A stretch of DNA of 64,000 bases from Pseudomonas sp. AFG_SD02_1510_Pfu_092 (lineage in GTDB: Bacteria > Pseudomonadota > Gammaproteobacteria > Pseudomonadales > Pseudomonadaceae), in contig NZ_PUQD01000017.1 of NCBI RefSeq assembly GCF_003331055.1, forward strand, positions 1 through 64,000, in the 5' to 3' direction. Each line of letters opens with the position of its first letter. The stretch's first letter is position 1. Positions 43,336 to 53,408 of the stretch are shown one piece after another. The notes under the pieces were generated by a model. That model had not been told where the DNA came from and made no database searches. It worked only from the letters and a program-made list of their open reading frames with translations. Made by a program: the position numbers and the translations under genes.

Positions 43336-44757
43336 ATGGTTTTCGAGCCCAGAACCAGTCGTTCCTTGCTGCAGAGAAGAAGCAGCGTAAGCAACGCCAT
43401 TCAGGCCGGGCTCGATGGCATCGCAGTCACCAGTATCGCCTGGTACCTGATCTACGATCAGTTCGGCTACATCACCTCCGATTACGTGATCATGCTGCTG
43501 TTGCTGGTCGGCGCCTTGGCCGTCATTTACGACCATTACGCGATCTACCGCACTAACGTCGGGCTCTCGATCAAGGCATTCCGCCTGTTCAAGGCCTGGT
43601 CGGCAACCTTCTGTTTCCTGGTGGTCATGGCTTTTCTGACCAAGCAGAGCGAAACCTATTCACGGCTGTTGGTCGTGCAGTTGTTCATCATTGGCTACAT
43701 CGCCCAGCTGTTCCTGCACTTTGCCGTGCGTGAACTGCAAAAGCGCTTCACGGCCCATGCGCGCCTGGACAATGCGCTGATCATCGGTGCCGGTGACCTG
43801 GCCAACTTCCTGTATCAGAAAATCAGTAACAACCCCTGGTTTGGTGAGCGGGTGCTCGGCTGCGTGCTGATCGACAGGCTCGACGAGACCGGTTGCGAAA
43901 GTGGCGAAGGCAAGCAGCGCCTGCCGGTGCTCGGGCATGTCGCCGAGCTGGACGACATCGTCGCCCGGCACGGTATTCGCACGGTGTACCTGGTGACCCC
44001 GCTGGGCGGCTCCGAGGTCATCAACGATGTGTATTTCAAGCTGCTGGACAAGTGCATTGCGGTGAATTGGGTGCCGGACATCTTCTCGTTGCGCCTGATC
44101 AACCACAGCGTGCGGGAAATCGCCGGGATTCCCGTGCTGACCTTGTCGGAAACCCCGCTGACCGGCATGAGCCTGTTCCTCAAGAACCTCGAAGACCGGG
44201 TGCTGGCCGCGCTGATCCTGCTGTTTGCCTCGCCGGTATTGCTGGCCATTGCCCTGGCGATCAAGCTCGATAGCCGCGGCCCGGTGTTCTTTCGCCAGGA
44301 GCGCACCGGCTGGACCGGTGAGGCGTTCCGTATCTGGAAGTTCAGGAGCATGCATGTCCACCAGCCTGAGCAGGGTGTGCTCAGGCAGGCGCAGAAGAAC
44401 GACCCGCGGCTGACCCGGGTGGGTGCCTTTATCCGCCGCACCAGCCTGGATGAACTGCCGCAGCTGTTCAATGTGCTGACCGGGGAAATGTCGCTGGTCG
44501 GGCCACGGCCGCATGCCTTGCAGCATGACACGCTGTATTCGCAGGACATCGTCGATTACTTTGCCCGGCACAACATCAAACCGGGCATGACCGGCCTTGC
44601 CCAAGTGCGCGGGTTCAGGGGCGAGACCCGGGATATCGAGCAGATGATCCAGCGGGTGGATTCGGATATCGAATACATCAACAACTGGTCGCTGTGGCTG
44701 GACTTCGTGATTCTGCTGCGCACGCTGAATGCGTTTACCGGCAAGCAGGCTTATTGA
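43336..44757 (+). CDS. Undecaprenyl-phosphate sugar phosphotransferase
   Basis: A 473-residue polyprenyl-phosphate hexose-1-phosphate transferase of the WcaJ/PglC-containing family. Four N-terminal helices are followed by a CoA-binding-like Rossmann domain (NALIIGAGDLANF). A further helix leads to the C-terminal catalytic domain with IWKFRSMHVH, NDPRLTRVGAFIRRTSLDELPQL and GEMSLVGPRPHAL. It starts each repeat unit, most likely with glucose or galactose-1-phosphate. The ATG at 43336 has GAGG 7 nt upstream; an ATG at 43324 is less likely. It follows a 143-bp gap that holds no gene. Confidence 0.92.
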   Translation: MVFEPRTSRSLLQRRSSVSNAIQAGLDGIAVTSIAWYLIYDQFGYITSDYVIMLLLLVGALAVIYDHYAIYRTNVGLSIKAFRLFKAWSATFCFLVVMAFLTKQSETYSRLLVVQLFIIGYIAQLFLHFAVRELQKRFTAHARLDNALIIGAGDLANFLYQKISNNPWFGERVLGCVLIDRLDETGCESGEGKQRLPVLGHVAELDDIVARHGIRTVYLVTPLGGSEVINDVYFKLLDKCIAVNWVPDIFSLRLINHSVREIAGIPVLTLSETPLTGMSLFLKNLEDRVLAALILLFASPVLLAIALAIKLDSRGPVFFRQERTGWTGEAFRIWKFRSMHVHQPEQGVLRQAQKNDPRLTRVGAFIRRTSLDELPQLFNVLTGEMSLVGPRPHALQHDTLYSQDIVDYFARHNIKPGMTGLAQVRGFRGETRDIEQMIQRVDSDIEYINNWSLWLDFVILLRTLNAFTGKQAY

Positions 44758-44780
44758 GCCACATGGTCAACGCCAAGGGC

Positions 44781-45394
44781 GCAGCCACTGCCATGCACCG
44801 CGCCGCCTGCTTCGCGGGTGAACCCGCTCCCACAGGGGCTCGCGCAGGCCTTGGGCTCACACTGACCTGTGGGAGCGGCTTTAGCCGCGAACACCGGCGC
44901 AGCCGGTGCCATCCACCGCGTGCCTGCTTCGCGGGCTTGCCCGCTCCCACAGGGGCCCGCGCAGGCCTCGGGCTCACGCTGTACCTGTGGGAGCGGCTTT
45001 AGCCGCGAACACCGGCGCAGCCGGTGCCATGCACCGCGTCGTCTGCTTCGCGGGCTTGCCCGCTCCCACAGATACCGCGCAGGCCTTGGATTCACGCTGT
45101 ACCTGTGGGAGCGGCTTTAGCCGCGAACACCGGCGCAGCCGGTGCCATGCACCGCGTCGTCCGCTTCGCGGGTGAACCCGCTCCCACAGGGATCCACGCA
45201 GACCTCGGGCTGACGCTGTGCCTGTGGGAGCGGCTTTAGCCGCGAACACCGGCGCAGCCGGTGCCATCCACCGCGTCGTCTGCTTCGCGGGCTTGCCCGC
45301 TCCCACAGGGACCCGCGCAAACCTCGGGCTGACGCTGTGCCTGTGGGAGCGGCTTTAGCCGCGAACACCGGCGCAGCCGGTGCCATCCACCGCA
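44781..45394. repeat. Tandem REP array, five units of about 119 bp
   Basis: GTGGGAGCGGCTTTAGCCGCG starts at 44869, 44987, 45105, 45224 and 45343. Each is followed by AACACCGGCGCAGCCGGTG, CATGCACCGCG or CATCCACCGCG, and a facing TTCGCGGGCTTGCCCGCTCCCACA. A partial unit precedes. The array fills the convergent gap between the sugar transferase and the LysR gene. No gene is present in 44758-45403. Confidence 0.92.
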
Positions 45395-45403
45395 GCGGCT
45401 GGC

Positions 45404-46345
45404 TCAGTCCTTGTTCAGCGGGTGCAGCTCCCTGAACCCGCGCGCTTCCTCCACCAGCCAGTCATGCACCGCCCGCGCCCCCGGCTGGTTCAAGCCGCCC
45501 GGCGGATAATGCACTACGTAGCGCTTGTGATTGGCGATCGGCACCCCGAACGGCACGATCAGCGCACCGCGCTCCAGTTCGTCGTTGAGCAGCGTGCGCC
45601 GGGCAATCGCCACGCCAATGCCGGCAATCGCCGCCTCGATGGTCAGGTGGTTGCGGTTGAAGGTGTGCCCGCGTCGTACATCCAGCCCGGCGGCGCCAAT
45701 GCCTTCCAGGTAGAACTCCCATTCGGCATATTCCGAGCTGCCGCGCCAGGCGGTGATGTCATGCAGCAGCGGGTAGTGCGCCAGGTCCGCCGGCCCGTGC
45801 AGCGGCGGGCGCCCGCGCAGCAGCGCAGGGGAACACACCGGGAAGATCTGCTCGTCCAGCAGCGGCGTCGACAGCATACCGGGGTAGCTGCCGTCGTTGA
45901 GGTCGATGGCCAGGTCGAAATCGCCCGGCGTCAACGCCTGGGCGCTGTCTTCGGCGACCAGGCGCAACTCGATGTCCGGGTAGCGCTGTTGAAAACGCGG
46001 CAGGCGCGGAGTGAGCCATTTGGCCAGGAACGAGGGGATCGAACGCAGGCGCAAGGTGCCGCGAATTTCGCCAGCGTCCAGGCGCAGCAGCTCGGCTTCG
46101 ATGCTGCCGTAGGCGTCGGCCACGGTCTGCGCCAGGCGTTGCCCTTCGGCGCTCAGCTCCACACCACGGGCCCGGCGCAGGAACAGCCGGTAGCCCAGGC
46201 GCTCTTCCAGCTGGCGCATCTGCTGGCTGACCGCGCCCGGGGTGATGTGCAGTTCATCGGCACAGCGGGTGAAGGACAGGTGCCGCGCCGCACAGGCGAA
46301 CACATGGAGCCAGACGAACACCTGACCACTGAGTTGACGTCGCAT
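45404..46345 (-). CDS. LysR-type regulator of the GcvA group
   Basis: A 313-residue LysR regulator. The winged helix has FACAARHLSFTRCADELHITPGAVSQQ (read in parts, residues about 16-42), and the effector domain starts at GTLRLRSIPSFLAKWL. The sequence pattern is that of GcvA/DsdC-like regulators of amino-acid genes. It is divergent from the L-serine dehydratase gene with a 146-bp gap, so control of that gene is the simplest reading. Confidence 0.9.
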   Translation of the reverse strand: MRRQLSGQVFVWLHVFACAARHLSFTRCADELHITPGAVSQQMRQLEERLGYRLFLRRARGVELSAEGQRLAQTVADAYGSIEAELLRLDAGEIRGTLRLRSIPSFLAKWLTPRLPRFQQRYPDIELRLVAEDSAQALTPGDFDLAIDLNDGSYPGMLSTPLLDEQIFPVCSPALLRGRPPLHGPADLAHYPLLHDITAWRGSSEYAEWEFYLEGIGAAGLDVRRGHTFNRNHLTIEAAIAGIGVAIARRTLLNDELERGALIVPFGVPIANHKRYVVHYPPGGLNQPGARAVHDWLVEEARGFRELHPLNKD

Positions 46346-46491
46346 CGTTTAGTACCACTAAAGGCTTGCTTAGGAAGTTTCGTTGGTCATCCATGAGCCA
46401 GCGCGGCAGTATCGCGCAAAATCGCAATACCGCTCAATTTCTTCAGATAACCGTGCCGCAGCGTCACTCGGCAGCACGGTCAGGCATTAGC

Positions 46492-47868
46492 ATGGCTATC
46501 AGTGTTTTCGACCTTTTCAAAATCGGCATCGGGCCGTCCAGTTCCCACACCGTCGGCCCTATGCGGGCGGCGGCGACCTTTGCCCAGGCCCTGCGCGAAC
46601 AGGGCCTGTTGGCCAGCACCCGCCGGGTCGAGGTGCGGCTCTATGGCTCGCTGTCGGCCACCGGCGTCGGCCATGCCACCGACCGCGCCTGCCTGCTCGG
46701 GCTGATGGGCCAGTGGCCGGACCGCATCGACCCGGCCACCATCGACTCGCGCATTGGCCAGGTGCTGCAGGAACATTGCCTGCTGCTCGACGGCAGCCAG
46801 CCGCTGGCATTCGAATACAGCCGCGACATGCTGCTGCTCGACGAGAGCCTGCCGTACCACCCCAATGCCATGCGCCTGGAAGCCCTGGACGGGCACACCA
46901 GCCTGTTGCGCCAGACCTACTATTCGGTGGGCGGTGGCTTCATTGTCGAGCAGGCCGAGGTCGATGCGCCCCAAGCCGCAGGGGATGCAGTGACGTTACC
47001 GTACGCGTTCGACAGTGCGGCGCAGTTGCTGAGCTTGTGCAAGGCCCACGGCCTGAGCGTGGCGCAACTGATGATGGCCAACGAATGCGCCTGGCGCCCG
47101 GAAGCCGAAGTGCGCGAGGGGCTGCTGCAAATCTGGGCAGCAATGCGTGAATGCGTCGACAACGGCTTGCGCAACGAAGGCATCCTGCCTGGCGGCTTGC
47201 AGGTCAAGCGCCGCGCCGCGCGGCTGCACCGCAGCCTGCAGGAGCTGGGCAAGCCCAACGTGATTGGCTCCACCCTCAGTGCCATGGAGTGGGTCAACCT
47301 GTTCGCCCTGGCGGTGAACGAAGAGAACGCCGCCGGCGGGCGTATGGTCACCGCGCCCACCAACGGCGCGGCCGGCATCATCCCGGCGGTGCTGCATTAC
47401 TACATGAAGTTCAACCCGGGCGCCTGCGACGCCGATGTGGTGGACTTCCTGCTGGCGGCCGCCGCGGTCGGCATCCTGTGCAAGAAGAACGCGTCGATTT
47501 CCGGCGCCGAGGTCGGCTGCCAGGGCGAGGTGGGTTCGGCCTGTGCGATGGCCGCTGCCGGCCTGGCCCAGTTGCTGGGCGCTACGCCGCCGCAGCTGGA
47601 AAATGCCGCTGAAATTGCCCTGGAGCACAATCTCGGCCTGACCTGCGACCCGGTCGGCGGCCTGGTGCAGGTGCCGTGCATCGAGCGCAACGCGATTGCC
47701 GCAGTGAAAGCGATCAACGCCGTGCAGATGGCGTTGCGCGGGGATGGCGAGCATTTCATCTCGCTCGATCGGGCAATCCGCACCATGCGTGATACCGGGG
47801 CGGACATGCATGCCAATTACAAGGAAACGTCACGCGGCGGCCTGGCTGTGGCATTCGTCGAGTGCTGA
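46492..47868 (+). CDS. L-serine dehydratase (iron-sulfur type)
   Basis: A 458-residue one-chain L-serine ammonia-lyase that makes pyruvate and ammonia. The N-terminal part (SVFDLFKIGIGPSSSHTVGPM) carries the SSSHT substrate loop. The 4Fe-4S cysteines are in GILCKKN, EVGCQGEVGSACAM and LTCDPVGGLVQVPC in the C-terminal half. The ATG at 46492 is where all family members start, though the frame is open further upstream. It is probably the SdaA/SdaB type. Confidence 0.94.
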   Translation: MAISVFDLFKIGIGPSSSHTVGPMRAAATFAQALREQGLLASTRRVEVRLYGSLSATGVGHATDRACLLGLMGQWPDRIDPATIDSRIGQVLQEHCLLLDGSQPLAFEYSRDMLLLDESLPYHPNAMRLEALDGHTSLLRQTYYSVGGGFIVEQAEVDAPQAAGDAVTLPYAFDSAAQLLSLCKAHGLSVAQLMMANECAWRPEAEVREGLLQIWAAMRECVDNGLRNEGILPGGLQVKRRAARLHRSLQELGKPNVIGSTLSAMEWVNLFALAVNEENAAGGRMVTAPTNGAAGIIPAVLHYYMKFNPGACDADVVDFLLAAAAVGILCKKNASISGAEVGCQGEVGSACAMAAAGLAQLLGATPPQLENAAEIALEHNLGLTCDPVGGLVQVPCIERNAIAAVKAINAVQMALRGDGEHFISLDRAIRTMRDTGADMHANYKETSRGGLAVAFVEC

Positions 47869-47883
47869 GTAAAGCACTGACTG

Positions 47884-47924
47884 CTGTGGGAGCGGGCGTG
47901 CCCGCGAAGGCCCCCGCTCCCACA
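47884..47924. repeat. REP pair between convergent genes
   Basis: GTGGGAGCGGGCGTGCCCGCGAAGG followed by CCCCCGCTCCCAC. A further small hairpin AGTGCT/AGCACT surrounds the stop codon of the serine dehydratase. Both lie between convergent genes and may end transcription. Confidence 0.75.
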
Positions 47925-47940
47925 CGTCATGTTCAGGCGG

Positions 47941-48621
47941 TTATTTGCGGGCTTTCTGCTTCGCCTCGAGGAAGCTCGCACGCATGTCCTTGGCCCAGCC
48001 ATCCAGCACCGGCTTGACGTCGTTCAGCGTCAGCTGCGTGGTTTTGTTCTCCAGTTCCTGCCCCGCGCCTTTGCGTACCACCTGGGCCAGTACCTTCTGG
48101 TTCGCACCATCGAGGAAGGCTGCCTCCACGCCAACCTCCACATCCTGATCACGGCCGCCCATGGCGGTGTTGACGCCGGCTGAAATCAGTGCGATCGGGA
48201 TGACTTCATAGGGCTTGAGGCCCTCGTTGCTGGTGGATACCGCGGTGATCGCCGGGCGTACCACGATCACCCCGGGGCCAGGGCCCTTGGCCAGCGGCAC
48301 GACGCTGCCCATTTCGCGGCGCAGCGCTTCGTTGAAGTAGCGGGTGATGTCCTGCAGCGTCTGCGTCGAGATGACCGCCGTCGGCTGCGGCCTGGGGTAG
48401 AACTGGCTGGGCTCGATGAACACCTGGCTGTACTGGTTGACGTTGACCTTGGGGTCGATCCAGCGCATCACCGGGTCGCCCGAAGGGCTCTTGGTTTCTT
48501 GCAGCCGGCTGTAGTCCTTGAGGAAGCCGGAGTAGTCCTTGGGGTCCACGCGATTGCTGGAGCAGGCGGCCACGGCGAGCAATGCGGCGCACAGCAGGGT
48601 GATGCGAGGCAATGATTTCAT
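47941..48621 (-). CDS. DUF3313 lipoprotein
   Basis: A 226-residue lipoprotein. The signal peptide ends in the lipobox LAVAAC-S (Cys at residue about 20). The mature DUF3313 part has YSGFLKDYSRLQ, MRWIDPKVNVNQYSQVFIEPSQFYP (read in parts) and a C-terminal TLNDVKPVLDGWAKDMR. The function is unknown and it is probably attached to the outer membrane. The ATG at 48621 fits the signal peptide; the upstream in-frame ATG at 48657 does not. The gap 48622-48878 behind it contains no convincing gene. Confidence 0.87.
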   Translation of the reverse strand: MKSLPRITLLCAALLAVAACSSNRVDPKDYSGFLKDYSRLQETKSPSGDPVMRWIDPKVNVNQYSQVFIEPSQFYPRPQPTAVISTQTLQDITRYFNEALRREMGSVVPLAKGPGPGVIVVRPAITAVSTSNEGLKPYEVIPIALISAGVNTAMGGRDQDVEVGVEAAFLDGANQKVLAQVVRKGAGQELENKTTQLTLNDVKPVLDGWAKDMRASFLEAKQKARK

Positions 48622-48846
48622 GATGAAAAAGCATCCATGATAGGTCGGCCAGAACAACGCTAGCAGGTGCGCGACAGATGGCCAGTGGGCGAGTTCAATC
48701 TGTTGTGGGAAATGCCTTATGTGACTTCTTCAGGCAGTCAACCATGAACCGAGCCCTGCCAGAGCAACGTGTGTTCAAGCGGCGACGCTTCCTACACGGC
48801 CTTGGGACCTCGCTGGCTTTTCATCAGCTCTCGCTGTTGGAAAAAT

Positions 48847-48863
48847 ATGCCCGTTACGGGTAT
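48847..48863. promoter_or_regulatory. Palindromic operator of the toxin-antitoxin operon
   Basis: ATGCCCGTTACGGGTAT, arms ATGCCCG/CGGGTAT around TTA with one mismatch. It lies 15 bp before the toxin ATG and overlaps a possible -10 (TATGGT), with TTGGAA about 18 nt further upstream as -35. It is a likely binding site of the antitoxin for autoregulation. Confidence 0.6.
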
Positions 48864-48878
48864 GGTTGAGAGCAGGTA

Positions 48879-49262
48879 ATGAAGATTTTCAAACGCAGGG
48901 ATTTTGCGCGTTGGCAAGCTGCTCACAGGCTCAGTGATGAAACACTGTGTAAAGCAGTGGATGAGATGTGCAGAGGCCTGGTGGATGCAAGCCTGGGTGG
49001 AGAGTTGTTCAAAAAGCGTGTTGCCGCTCAGGGTGTGGGCAAGCGCGGCGGTTATCGAACCCTTCTCTCTGCTCGCGTTGGCAATCGGTGTGTTTTTCTG
49101 CATGGCTTTGCCAAAAGCGGCAAGACAAATATCACCTTGGAAGAACAGAGAGCATTGCGATTCGCGGGCAAAGTTTTTCTGGATTTATCACCGCTAGCGC
49201 TCTATCGGGCGTTGCAAGCGGGTGTGCTAATGGAGGTCTGTTGTGAGCAGCAAGTTGATTGA
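48879..49262 (+). CDS. RelE/HigB-type toxin
   Basis: A 127-residue toxin of the type II RelE superfamily (HigB-like, PF06296-type). It starts MKIFKRRDFARW and has ELFKKRVAAQGVGKRGGYRTLL, then RCVFLHGFAKSGKTNI with the basic and aromatic residues expected for a ribosome-dependent RNase. The Lys-rich strand KRGGYR is the usual mark. The toxin gene comes first, as in higBA. The base composition is lower in GC than the neighbours, which suggests transfer. It overlaps the antitoxin by 20 nt. Confidence 0.87.
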   Translation: MKIFKRRDFARWQAAHRLSDETLCKAVDEMCRGLVDASLGGELFKKRVAAQGVGKRGGYRTLLSARVGNRCVFLHGFAKSGKTNITLEEQRALRFAGKVFLDLSPLALYRALQAGVLMEVCCEQQVD

Positions 49263-49548
49263 ATCGTTACGTGAGGACCTTGTCGCGCTCCACGAGGCCG
49301 GAGCGATCGGCAAGGTCACCCTTCGTGATTATGAAGCGCTGTGTCCTGCACCGGTGCGGGATTTCAGCGCGTTGGATATACGCCGTTTGCGTGAAACACT
49401 TAATTTCAGCCAACCGGTGTTCGCGCGGTACCTGCACACAAGTGCATCCACCGTGCGCAAATGGGAGCAAGGGGAGACGCGTCCATCAGGGCCAGCGTTG
49501 AAGCTGCTGAATGTTATTGAAAGCAAAGGGTTACAGGTTCTTATCTGA
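49243..49548 (+). CDS. HigA-type antitoxin with HTH domain
   Basis: A 101-residue antitoxin. The C-terminal half is an XRE-type helix-turn-helix (LRETLNFSQPVFARYLHTSASTVRKWEQG, read in parts, about residues 46-75). The first 40 residues probably hold the toxin-binding part. The GTG at 49243 has GGAGG 7 nt upstream. It should neutralise the toxin and bind the palindrome before the operon. Confidence 0.88.
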   Translation: MSSKLIESLREDLVALHEAGAIGKVTLRDYEALCPAPVRDFSALDIRRLRETLNFSQPVFARYLHTSASTVRKWEQGETRPSGPALKLLNVIESKGLQVLI

Positions 49549-49585
49549 GCTGCCTTTGACTGTATTCAGCAAGAACACCGCAGCC

Positions 49586-50881
49586 TTAACCCAACACCTC
49601 ACGCAAGCGATACCACAGCATCCCCAGCGCCAGCAGCGGCGAGCGCAATGCCTTGCCGCCGGGGAAGGTCAGGTGGGGTACCGCGCTGAACACATCCAGC
49701 CCCTGGCTGTGGCCGAGGGCGATGCTTTCGGCCAGCAGTTTCGCGGTCCAGTGCGTTACGTTCAGCCCATGCCCGGAATAGCCCTGGGCGTAGTACACAT
49801 TGGGCTGCTGGCTGAGGCGGCCGACCTGGGGGAAGCGGTTGGCGGTGATGCCGATCATGCCACCCCATTGGTAGTCGATACGCACGCTGGCCAGTTGCGG
49901 GAATACCTTCAGCACCTTGGGCCGCATGTAGGCCGCGATGTCCTTGGGGTCGCGGCCGGAATAGTGGCAGGCACCGCCGAACAGCAGGCGCCGGTCGGCC
50001 GTGAGGCGATAGTAGTCCAGGCCGACCTTCTGATCGCACAGCGCCATGTTCTGCGGGATCAGGCTGCTGGCCAGCGCTTCGGGCAATGGCTCGGTGGCCA
50101 CCACGTAGCTGCCGGCCGGCAGTACCTTGCCGCTCAGGCGCGGTTCCAGGTCATCGAGGTGGGCGTTGCAGCCGAGCACCAGGCTGCTTGCCCGCACCTT
50201 GCCGCGGGCGGTGTGCAGGGTCACGCGCGGGCCGTGCTCGATGCGCAGCACCGGGCTCTGCTCGAAGATGCGCACCCCCAGGCCGTGGGCGGCACGCGCT
50301 TCGCCCTGCACCAGGTCGAGCGGGTGCAGGTGGCCCGAGCCCATGTCCACCAGGCCGCCGGCATAGCGGTCGCTGGCGACGATCTGGTGCAGCTGGTCGG
50401 CGCCAACCAGGCGGGTTTCGGGGCGATAGCCGAGTGCGGCCAGGTCGTCCAGTTCGTCGCTGAAGGCGGCGTATTGCGCAGCGGTATTGGCCAGCTCGCA
50501 GAAGCCCCAGCGCAGGTCGCAGGCAATGCCGTAGCGGGCGATACGGCTGGCCACCAGCGCCACCGAATCGATACCGGCCTGCTGCAGGTAACGCACGCCG
50601 TCCTGGCCGACATGCGGGGCGAAACCGCTGACGTCATGGCCAATGCCGCGAATCAGCTGGCCGCCGTTGCGCCCGCTGGCGCCCCAGCCGATGCGCCGGC
50701 CTTCCAGCAGTACCACCGAGAGGCCGCGCTCGGCCAGCTCCAGGGCGGTGTTGACCCCGGTCAGGCCGCCGCCGACTACGCACACATCGGCGGTCAGTTC
50801 AGCGTCCAGGCTGGGGTAGGGCGCCGCATCGCGTGCCGTGGCGGCGTAGTACGAAGCGGTGTGTTGGGTAGTGAAGGACAT
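49586..50881 (-). CDS. puuB: Gamma-glutamylputrescine oxidase-like FAD enzyme
   Basis: A 431-residue DAO-family flavoprotein. The dinucleotide fold is VCVVGGGLTGVNTALELAERG (read in parts, residues about 30-50), followed by GWGASGRNGGQLI, which is typical of PuuB. The C-terminus has YYAQGYSGHGLNVTHWTAKLLAE. It oxidises the gamma-glutamylated polyamine made by the glutamine-synthetase-like enzyme to an aldehyde with release of peroxide and ammonia. It is last of the three-gene polyamine block and starts 13 nt after the binding-protein gene. Confidence 0.9.
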   Translation of the reverse strand: MSFTTQHTASYYAATARDAAPYPSLDAELTADVCVVGGGLTGVNTALELAERGLSVVLLEGRRIGWGASGRNGGQLIRGIGHDVSGFAPHVGQDGVRYLQQAGIDSVALVASRIARYGIACDLRWGFCELANTAAQYAAFSDELDDLAALGYRPETRLVGADQLHQIVASDRYAGGLVDMGSGHLHPLDLVQGEARAAHGLGVRIFEQSPVLRIEHGPRVTLHTARGKVRASSLVLGCNAHLDDLEPRLSGKVLPAGSYVVATEPLPEALASSLIPQNMALCDQKVGLDYYRLTADRRLLFGGACHYSGRDPKDIAAYMRPKVLKVFPQLASVRIDYQWGGMIGITANRFPQVGRLSQQPNVYYAQGYSGHGLNVTHWTAKLLAESIALGHSQGLDVFSAVPHLTFPGGKALRSPLLALGMLWYRLREVLG

Positions 50882-50894
50882 GAGCGTTCTCGAC

Positions 50895-52013
<1,119 letters not shown>

Positions 52014-52022
52014 TCAGGGGCA

Positions 52023-52041
52023 GGGGCTGCGAAGCAGCCCC
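52023..52041. terminator. Hairpin between the synthetase and binding-protein genes
   Basis: GGGGCTGC-GAA-GCAGCCCC, a perfect 8-bp stem without a T tract, in the 66-bp gap inside the polyamine block. It may attenuate transcription or protect the mRNA end. It resembles the outer hairpin of the second REP family. Confidence 0.5.
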
Positions 52042-52049
52042 AAGATCGG

Positions 52050-53408
52050 TCAGACGCTCAGCATCAGGAACTCACGCTCCCATGAGCTGATCACGCGCTT
52101 GTAGTTCTCGTGCTCGGCACGCTTGACCGCCACATAGCCCTGGACGAACTGCTTGCCCAGGTACTGCTGCACGGTTTCGCAGTCTTCCATGTGCTGCAGG
52201 GCGTCCTCGATGGTGATCGGCAGGCGCAGGTTGCGCCGTTCGTAGGCACGTCCCTGCACCGGGGCGCTGGGCTCGATGCGCTCAAGCATGCCCAGGTAGC
52301 CGCACAGCAGGCTGGCGGCGATGGCGAGGTAGGGGTTGGCATCGGCGCCCGGCAGGCGGTTTTCCACGCGCATCGCCTCGGGGCTGGAGGTCGGCACGCG
52401 CAGGCCGGCGGTGCGGTTCTCTTCACCCCACTCGACATTGACCGGTGCCGAGGTGTCCGGCAGAAACCGGCGGAACGAGTTGACGTTGGGCGCGAACATT
52501 GGCAACAGCTTGGGGATGTACTTCTGCAGGCCGCCGATGTGGTACAGGAACAGCTGGCTCATGCTGCCGTCGTCATTGGCGAAGATCGGCTTGCCGGTGG
52601 CGATGTCGACCACGCTCTGGTGCAGGTGCATGGCACTGCCGGGTTCGTCGGTGATCGGCTTGGCCATGAAGGTGGCGGCCACGTTGTGCTTGAGCGCTGC
52701 CTCGCGCATGGTGCGCTTGAACACGGTGATCTGGTCGGCCAGGTCCAGCGCGTCGCCATGGCGGAAGTTGATCTCCATCTGTGCCGGGCCGTCTTCATGG
52801 ATCAGCGTGTCAAGGTCCAGGCCCTGAATCTCGCACCAGTCGTAGACGTCTTCGAACAGCGGGTCGAATTCGTTGGCAGCATCGATCGAGAACGACTGGC
52901 GGCCGCTTTCGGCACGGCCCGAACGCCCCAGTGGCACCTGCAGCGGCAAGTCCGGGTCTTCGCAGCGCTGGGTCAGGTAGAACTCCATCTCCGGCGCGAC
53001 AATCGGCTGCCAGCCTTGGTCGGCATACAGCTTGAGTACCTTCTTCAGCACGTTGCGTGGCGACAGTTCGATCGGCTTGCCTTGCTTGTCGAAGGTGTCG
53101 TGAATGACGATGGCAGTCGGCTCGATCGCCCAAGGGATCTGGTACACCGCAGCCGGGTCGGGGCGGCAGACCATGTCGATGTCGGCGGCATCGAGCAGGT
53201 TGTAGTAGATGTCATCATCGACGTAGTCGCCGGTGACCGTCTGCAACAGCACGCTCTCTGGCAGGCGCATGCCGCGTTCGTGGAGAAACTTGGCGGTGGG
53301 TGCGATCTTGCCGCGGGCGATGCCGGTCAGGTCGCTGATCACGCATTCGACTTCGGTGATGCGGTGTTCTTTCAGCCAGGTGGACAGCTGATCGAAGGGG
53401 GCGTTCAT
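52050..53408 (-). CDS. Gamma-glutamylpolyamine synthetase (glutamine synthetase family)
   Basis: A 452-residue GS-family enzyme of the PuuA/SpuI kind. The N-terminal beta-grasp part has VECVISDLTGIARGK, and the catalytic domain has APEMEFYL (metal Glu), AQMEINFRHGD, GSAMHLHQSV (ATP/metal His) and NRTAGLRVPTSSPEAMRVENRLPGADANPYLAIA (read in parts). It joins glutamate to putrescine or another polyamine using ATP, the first step of the glutamylated route. The ATG at 53408 has AAGAGG upstream. It is divergent from the AraC-type gene. Confidence 0.92.
   Translation of the reverse strand: MNAPFDQLSTWLKEHRITEVECVISDLTGIARGKIAPTAKFLHERGMRLPESVLLQTVTGDYVDDDIYYNLLDAADIDMVCRPDPAAVYQIPWAIEPTAIVIHDTFDKQGKPIELSPRNVLKKVLKLYADQGWQPIVAPEMEFYLTQRCEDPDLPLQVPLGRSGRAESGRQSFSIDAANEFDPLFEDVYDWCEIQGLDLDTLIHEDGPAQMEINFRHGDALDLADQITVFKRTMREAALKHNVAATFMAKPITDEPGSAMHLHQSVVDIATGKPIFANDDGSMSQLFLYHIGGLQKYIPKLLPMFAPNVNSFRRFLPDTSAPVNVEWGEENRTAGLRVPTSSPEAMRVENRLPGADANPYLAIAASLLCGYLGMLERIEPSAPVQGRAYERRNLRLPITIEDALQHMEDCETVQQYLGKQFVQGYVAVKRAEHENYKRVISSWEREFLMLSV

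Noticed and set aside
23150..44757. An exosortase gene to match the PEP-CTERM-like tail.
   Set aside because: All membrane proteins in the locus are better explained as copolymerase, polymerase, flippase, glycosyltransferase or sugar transferase. None shows the exosortase pattern.
44781..45394. Regularly spaced repeats that could be taken for a CRISPR array.
   Set aside because: The period is about 119 bp, each unit is made of palindromic REP arms, and the parts between them are also alike. There are no unique spacers and no cas genes.
48678..48869. A 63-codon frame before the toxin gene.
   Set aside because: There is no convincing ribosome site and no recognisable domain, and it covers the palindrome and probable promoter of the toxin-antitoxin operon.
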